From: Hypericum androsaemum
Taxonomy: Eukaryota > Streptophyta > Magnoliopsida > Malpighiales > Hypericaceae
Length of the DNA: 64,000 bases
Direction of reading: 5' to 3'
Assembly (NCBI GenBank): GCA_963995505.1
Contig: OZ023192.1
Span: forward strand, 3,455,001-3,519,000
The notes beneath the pieces were generated by a model. That model worked only from the letters and a program-made list of their open reading frames with translations. It did no database searches and was not told where the DNA came from. How positions within the stretch are numbered: position 1 is the stretch's first letter; every line of letters starts with the position of its first letter. Of the stretch, positions 57,722-64,000 are shown piece by piece. A program made the position numbers and the translations under genes.

Positions 57722-59302
57722 TCAGAAGCAGGCCTCAAGAAGGCAGCAACAGCAGAGAGCAGCCAAACTGCAACAAGTCATAACCAAAAACAATCGTATG
57801 AGAATTTGACATAGTGAGTGACACTAAAGACCAGAGCCCGGAGTGAAAGTCTTTTCAAGCTAAAAATGCAAAATTTGGGAGAAAAACTGCTTGTTACCAA
57901 AGGGTCAAGCACAAAATAAAACCCGGAAAGTGGAAGGGGGAGAACAAAACTATGAATACATATATCAGACAAGGCAACATAAGCCCCAGCCCACGAAAAG
58001 AGCGGGATCAATGAATATATCAAAATATGTCAAGTTAATGACAACAGAAATGCCATTGTAAGTTGAAACTACATACTTGCAGGAGGAAAACAGACCTCCA
58101 AAGCAAGTCTACCAAAAAAAAAAAGATTGCTACTGCTCATCTAAACCCACAGCCACATTTATTTAAAACCCTAACCAGTACCTAGATAACCATCTTAGAA
58201 CTACAATATTCAAGTCGATTCATCCTCGTATAACCTCGAGTTTGGTGAAGTACTTGAACAAAAACTAAAGAAGGACGACATACTAGGACTACCAAACTTA
58301 GAGGTGTGATTGTGCCACCTCAGTTGTTCATGAACCACATTGTAAACGCAAACCACCCAACTAAAAAGAACACACACACATCGAAGATGACAGTTTGACA
58401 ACCCAGACACAATCGAACACGGTTTTGGATTGAGTGGGGACAACATAAAAGTCGTCCCCACGGAAAAGATTTCGTTTAGACCATCAAATTTCATTAAAAA
58501 CCTTGTCTACAGATCTGATAGTCATTAAAAACCGTGTTCAGTGGGGACAACGCTTGTTCCGAACCCATCGAACACACACACACATCGAAGGAAACGTCCA
58601 AAATTGCCAACCAGACACAATCACCAACCAATCACGCCAATCGTGTGACAACCCACCTTTTCTTGTTCCAAGCAAAATTCCAAAACAAACCCAACCAAAA
58701 AGAAAACCAACAAAAAAAAAACCACCATCCCGTCCCTCACACGCATTCAATCACACAAAAACGAAAAACACTAATCCAAAGGGCAATCAACAATCCGCTG
58801 CCCGGGGGCAATCGCAAAAATCGGAAGCATACCCAGATCTAAACCAATGATCGTCCAACAAAAACACTAAATAGAACAGAAAAAAAAAGGGAAAATTTTA
58901 TTACCATCCTTCCATGCAGCCGGCGTTGCTGTTCTGTTGTTGTTGGGGAGGGGGCTGGGCGTACTGGGGAGCGTACATCTGAGGCGGTGGGCCCTGCTGC
59001 GGGTACCCTTGCGGAGGATACCCCTGCGGCGGGTACCCTTGCGGAGGGTACCCCTGCGGCGGGTACGGGTCCTTCGAGTACCCTTCCGGTGGATAACCTA
59101 AAACCACAAAAACCAACACCCCAACACATCAAATCAAGATCCAATCTTTTTATTACAATCGGAAAAAAAAACCCTAGATCCAAACACGTGTCGTTTGAAA
59201 CCACCGGATATCCAAACACCACCACGAAAAAAGAGTAAACTTTAATTTACCTTGCGGAGGGGGGACGCCAACAGGTGGCTGCTGCTGGTTGTAGTAACTC
59301 AT
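57722..59302 (-). CDS. Cysteine-rich transmembrane (CYSTM) domain protein
   Basis: Three minus-strand exons, 59251-59302, 58905-59097 and 57722-57767, join in frame to 96 residues. The start MSYYNQQQPPVGVPPPQ leads into tandem GYPPQ pentapeptides (about residues 18-50), then a Pro/Gln-rich stretch. The C-terminal CYSTM module CLAALCCCCLLEACF spans the intron 2/exon 3 junction. CYSTM proteins are small tail-anchored plasma-membrane proteins linked to stress and metal tolerance (known for the family; not shown here). The last exon is only 46 nt and follows a 1,137-bp intron, so it is easily missed. A (GA)n leader and TATAAATA at 59418-59425 lie upstream. Confidence 0.9.
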
Positions 59303-59343
59303 GGTATTTTTTTTTTCTTTTCCTTTTGGAATATAATTGGGGG

Positions 59344-59346
<3 letters not shown>

Positions 59347-59381
<35 letters not shown>
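59347..59381. repeat. (GA)n microsatellite in CYSTM 5' leader
   Basis: About 17 GA units, 45-80 bp upstream of the start codon. Possible GAGA-type regulatory sequence. Confidence 0.85.
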
Positions 59382-59383
<2 letters not shown>

Positions 59384-59417
59384 GTTAAGGTGGAGGATTT
59401 GTTTGGTTTGGGTTTAG

Positions 59418-59425
59418 TATTTATA
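59418..59425 (-). promoter_or_regulatory. Probable CYSTM TATA box
   Basis: The minus strand reads TATAAATA about 115 bp upstream of the start codon. Confidence 0.5.
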
Positions 59426-59479
59426 GAATAAGAGGAAATTTCGAAGAAGAAGGGAACGTTATTGGGGATCTTTTCTTTT

Positions 59480-61025
59480 TTTTCTTTTTCTTTTAATAAT
59501 GGAATAATATAATTGGAGTTTGTTTGTTTATTGTTTATCTTTCTTCTAGAGGAAGTGGGCGACTGAGTGGTTTAGTTTGTTTGTTTATTGTTTATACTTA
59601 TATTCGAATATTACTTTATTATTGCAGTATTTCAAAGGTTTGAATTCTAAATTTTTGTATGGTATTATTTTTTTATATTTTCATGATTAATTTTTTTTGT
59701 CAACAAAACTAGACGAGTACAATAATGGCACGGTAGTTGCGAAGTAATTATGTTTGACCAAAAAAGTCCTAGTTCGTATTGGATGGAGTGAAGAATTAAA
59801 TTTAAAATAGACGATGATGACTTAAAAGTTAAAAGTAAAGAATTATCTCTATTAAAAAAAATCTGGATGGGTATTATCTAGGCGGGTAGAACAACAGGTG
59901 CGTAGAGCTCTTGACTAGGGGAGTGGTTTCTGATGCAGGTCTTTTGAGTATTTTGAATGTATTGAAACGTTTTGTCTCTTGATTATATTAAATGAAATGA
60001 AATAAAGTATTTAACCCCCAAAAAATCTGGATGGATCTTTTCATCTTCTGTTGTAGTTGATATTTCAGGGGAAAAAAAGATTTCCTGCTCTGTTTTGATC
60101 TTATCTTCTTCACTTAATTGTTGGTATAGCCAATAGAACTTCCATTTAATCAAACATTAAAACGATTATTTGGTTTATACAACCTCGTATTCGACATTTT
60201 TCCAACAAGTACTTTAACAGCGTTGTATTTTTAACAATTCAAACTCGAGATACAATTAAGCGAGAATAACTTTTTTATCAATTAATTTAAAAAAATTTAT
60301 ATGTACAATGTTATTACCTATAAAAAGTCAAAAATGTCATTAAGTACTAAAAGTACATAAAAATCATAAAAAGATATTCAACTATTTAATAATGATGACT
60401 ATCGAATAACTCCTCAAAAAAAATGATGACTATCGGATAAATAATATCTTTGTCATTATTCCACCTTATGTTGCAATGATGCAAGTGGTTGTTGGCAAAA
60501 TAAAAACAATATATATGAAGCGAATTTATTGTCTATGATCTTCCATTGACGATTCCTTTGGTGCAAATGCAATACCGTGTCCAATGCTGCGTCGTGTATG
60601 ATAAATGAGAGTTGCTCTTTTCCTCCTTTTCTTGGAAGTGAAGTTTCTTGTTTCTCTTTCCTGCTTTTGCTTTTTTTTATAAGTAGATAGCTGTATATTT
60701 TACCTTGTTAATTACATCGAAGAAAAAAATCTGCCATGATTAGGCAATGTTCAATTATTATGTAATCTTGTCCATAACTATTTTAAAGTGATTCTAGGAG
60801 ACTCTTGTACTCCTAAGGAGGAGGTATGTTAAAGAAATTATTGGTTATACTTTTTTTTGGGTCAAGATTCTTGGTTATACCTTTGACTTTAAAAGAACGT
60901 GCGATTTTTTGTGATTCTACAATTTCCACGTGATTACACCAAATGACGTAAATCAGACCTTCTAGAGATGCCTAGTGTATCCATACCTGTTCATTTTGAC
61001 ATGGCTTGCTGTCACATGTTTTGAA
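59480..61025. other. AT-rich intergenic DNA
   Basis: No gene. A stretch around 59880-60020 ending in CCCCCAAAAAA may be a LINE 3' remnant, but this is weak. Confidence 0.5.
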
Positions 61026-61034
61026 TAAATAAAA

Positions 61035-62365
61035 GGAGAAAGGACATATAAGTAGCCTGCAGTTTCACATTTTTACTATGGGGTACTATGTGGTTTCAAA
61101 TTGGTAATTCGGTTTCTATGATTTTCAAAAAAATTCCGAGCAGGTCCGGAGCAGCTGCCCGCCCATATAGTGCTCAAACGACGTCATTTTTTATCCGACG
61201 TGGCAGACACATGGGTACCGAGTTGGACAAGTTATTGCTGACTTGTAACGTAGTTAATTACCTATTTAGTTCCCAAAATCCCAACCAATAATCAACCAAA
61301 CATCAATCTCGGACCAAACAACCCAGAAACAAAATCAAACAACCAATCAATCCAATATCCTACAAGGAAAAATTAAGAACTTCGTCCATTACAAAGCTGG
61401 GGACCATGGATTTACGAATTTGTCACCAAGTTCGTCCGCGTCCTCGGTTGGAGCTTAGTGGAGAAGAAGAGAGATATGCCCTCAGAGGACGAGGCGGTGT
61501 TCGTCAATTCCGTCATCTCCCGAAGCATCCAGACCTTCGAAAACCCCATCGATTTGCTCTTCTTGCATCCCGATGCCTTCCTCAACACCGCCTTCTTCCC
61601 ATCCCACTCGCAGTTTGGCCCCTCAACTGCCTCATCCTCCTCCTCTTCTTCGATGAAAATATTCTTCACTGGAAATCGAAGGCCCTCCTCCTCCTCCGGC
61701 GACCGCAGGCTTCATGTCAGGTCTAGAAGCCGGTGGGGTCAGGCTCTGGGTCTGGAGGCGCCTGAGACTGGTTGATGGATCGAGAGTTTCAACTTCCACC
61801 GAAGGCTCCGTTTGAAGAAAAACCCAAATCGATTCAAGAAAATCCTAACATCCAAATTGATTAATGAAAACCCAAATTGAAGGTGCTTGGCTATAGAGAG
61901 GAAAAGGGTTGCATGAGTAGTTTTGAACGATATGAGTGCTTGTTGATGATGAGAAAATGGAAGGAGGGTGGGGTGGGTTGATTACTAGGCTCAGTAGCTA
62001 GGATTTATTTTTGGTCCGTTTGAAATTCATTTGATTACTGGGTTGGAGCGAAGAGGCATGAGAGAGGAGGAGAGGAGGAAAGGGGGATACAAAAAGATGG
62101 TAATTAAAAATATATATATAAATTAGGGATTAAATAGATAATTAATCATGTTATAAATCAGCAATAACTTATCCAACTCGGTACCCACGTGTCTACCATG
62201 TCGGACAAAAAATGACGTCGTTTGAGCACTATATGGGCGGGCAGCTGCTCCGGATCTGCCCGGGAAATTTTTCGAAAACCACAGGGACCGAATTACTAAT
62301 CTAAAATCACAGAGTACCTCGTTGTAAAAATGTGAAACTACAGGGTGCTTATGTGTCCTTTTTCC
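61035..62365. mobile_element. Mutator-like element D, non-autonomous, long TIRs
   Basis: TIRs of about 250 bp start GGAGAAAGGACATATAAG and end CTTATGTGTCCTTTTTCC. A perfect 9-bp target duplication TAAATAAAA lies at 61026-61034 and 62366-62374. TIRs share GCAGCTGC...CCCGCCCATATAGTGCTC. The interior (about 61380-61800) is GC-richer with an open frame (MPSEDEAVFVNSVISRS..., 61458-61775) and no transposase. Confidence 0.87.
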
Positions 62366-62374
62366 TAAATAAAA

Positions 62375-63787
62375 ACACAAATTCCTATATACATGGTTGG
62401 TTTTAGAGCTTCCAATTACATGTTTTGAATTGCATAAACCTTCACTAAGTCATTATAGGGTATAAATCTGACTCTTATAGGATTTTGGAAAGGAAGGTCC
62501 TTACGAGGTATTTAATGTGTATGGGTCAATTGAAATTTTTTTTCAAATTTTTTTGACAAAATGATTAAACTACATATACATAATGATAGAACACGAACCG
62601 AATGATAATGGCGAGCCCACCATGTGAACCACGAAGAAATCATTGAGTGCTGAAACCATATTGATGAATATAACAATATAATTAAATTAACATAATAATG
62701 AGATTCTATTAACATAACAATGAAACTATATTGAAGAACCACTTTGGTAGAAAATTTTCGTAAAAATATTTGATTTTTTTTTGTCAATGTCCGGCAATAA
62801 CTGGGCGACAATGGTCAACCTGCGAGCTGGACGGTCAAAACAGTAAGGGCTGGTCAACATAAAGATAAACCAAAATTATTCAAACTAAATCATGGCCAAT
62901 GAAAAAAAAAATTTCAAGTCTTTCCAAATCATTGTAACGACCATCTCCACCCTTTAGTTTGTTGTAAGGATTTCATCGGTTCACTATATTGATATTATCA
63001 CTTAGTTTAGTTGAATATGTAGAAATATTCTTTTAGTTCACTGATCTCCTCCATTTCTCTCATTATAATTCGCCTCGATGCCTACTAGATTACCAGTACA
63101 TACAACCAGGTCACTTTCCTACTTGAAGAACAATTTGACAAAGTACTCTTCCGGTCATCAATTTATGATTAATGGTTCTAGGCCCACAAACTTAATTGGC
63201 ATAAAAAAATTATAAGTAATAATTCAGTCAGCTTAACGACAATTAGAATCTCCATATCTAATATAAAATTTTAACTAATGGATACATGTATTTCCACATT
63301 TATAAATAAAATGTGATAATTTTACCGCATCTCTACAAACGAAGTTCATCATGTCAAAGTTTGTATGAGTTTTGACTTCACCAACGTTTAATTAAATGAT
63401 AAAATCATCATATTCTAGTATTAAATTAAAATCTTCATATCTAGTCTAAAATTTTAAGGTAATAGGTAGAAGAATTGTTACATTTATAAAAAATCGATCT
63501 ATCGGTAGATTATAGTTGTCATAAACTGTAATCTCCAAATTTGCAAAAATCTTTATCAGTGGCATGCAGATTATAGTAGATTATACTTATATTATATCTT
63601 TTTAGGTAAATTTTTTTTGGAGAGAGTAGTAGACATGTGGTGATCCATGGTTGAAATATAAAAATATCTAGCAGCTGGGCCATGTGGGCGACACGAGAAC
63701 AAAACTTCGCTCATTTCGATTGGCCTTCTTCACTAGACAGCACTATCTTAATATAATTAATTATTATATCCGTTTTCATTATTATTA
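62375..63787. other. AT-rich intergenic DNA
   Basis: No gene. A diverged repeat unit AATCT(C/T)CATATCTA(A/G)T(A/C)TAAAATTTTAA occurs at about 63247 and 63431. Confidence 0.5.
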
Positions 63788-64000
63788 GAGAAAAGTACAA
63801 GTAAGTACCCGATAGTTTAGCACTTTTCAAGATAAGGCCATGTAATTTTTTTCGTCCAAAATCAGTCCCTGTGGTTTGTTTTCTCGGACATTTTTGAGTC
63901 CCGGATAGATGCCCGGCCATATGTCTGTCCACATGGGCGCCACGTCCACCAAAACGACGCCATTTGTTATCTTACGTGGACATTTTTATTTGTTGCTAAT
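63788..64000. mobile_element. Left end of another long-TIR MULE-like element (cut by window edge)
   Basis: It begins GAGAAAAGTACAAGTAAGTACCC and has CGGACATTTTTGAGTCC, GATGCCCGGCCATATGTC and CCAAAACGACGCCATTTG, the same style as the element D TIR. The other end lies outside the window, so no target duplication can be checked. Confidence 0.5.

Noticed and set aside
58503..58850. Lys/Asn/Thr-rich ORFs in the CYSTM intron
   Set aside because: They lie inside a spliced intron and are low complexity.
1..64000. CRISPR arrays, bacterial operons, rRNA genes, riboswitches
   Set aside because: None found; the repeats are eukaryotic transposons and microsatellites.

Overview
The window is nuclear DNA of a flowering plant, most likely a eudicot. 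Interrupted genes have plant-type GT-AG introns, and the protein families include plant-specific ones (single-Myb-histone telomere binder, CYSTM protein). Nuclear tRNA-Pro genes are present, along with typical plant Copia, Gypsy, LINE, SINE, TRIM and MITE remains. Nothing prokaryotic, viral or CRISPR-like was seen. I cannot name the species.

Layout: 1-22.3 kb is a repeat block. It holds a LINE 3' end, an internally deleted Copia (2354-4964) carrying a short SINE, and a second Copia fragment split by an Athila-like Gypsy element (6083-14542). A GC-repeat-rich element, two long-TIR Mutator-like (MULE) elements with exact 9-bp target duplications, a LINE relic and two head-to-head LTRs follow. 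From 22.6 to 42.4 kb is a gene island: ARL8-type GTPase (+), three tRNA-Pro genes (-), a SAM-dependent methyltransferase (+), a 17-exon coiled-coil protein (-) and a TRB/SMH telomere-repeat-binding factor (-). A third MULE sits at the TRB 5' end (42451-43610). From 43.8 to 52.3 kb lies a Copia element with both LTRs, a perfect AAAAG target duplication, a decayed gag-pol and an extra 200-codon leader ORF. From 52.9 to 59.3 kb come a WDR55 homologue with three apparent disabling lesions (+) and a CYSTM gene (-). The rest is AT-rich intergenic DNA with one complete MULE and one cut by the window edge.

The genes do not form a pathway; they are independent housekeeping or regulatory plant genes separated by transposons. 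Exon models were built by eye from splice sites and reading-frame continuity. ARL8, the methyltransferase, the coiled-coil gene, TRB and CYSTM all close in frame exactly. WDR55 does not, which is the most gene-relevant anomaly. Other points of interest are an approximately 105-bp SINE family with two full copies and clear target duplications, a Gypsy derivative whose protease is fused in frame to an integrase tail, and the MULEs that carry non-transposon cargo. I found no convincing wholly new biological system.
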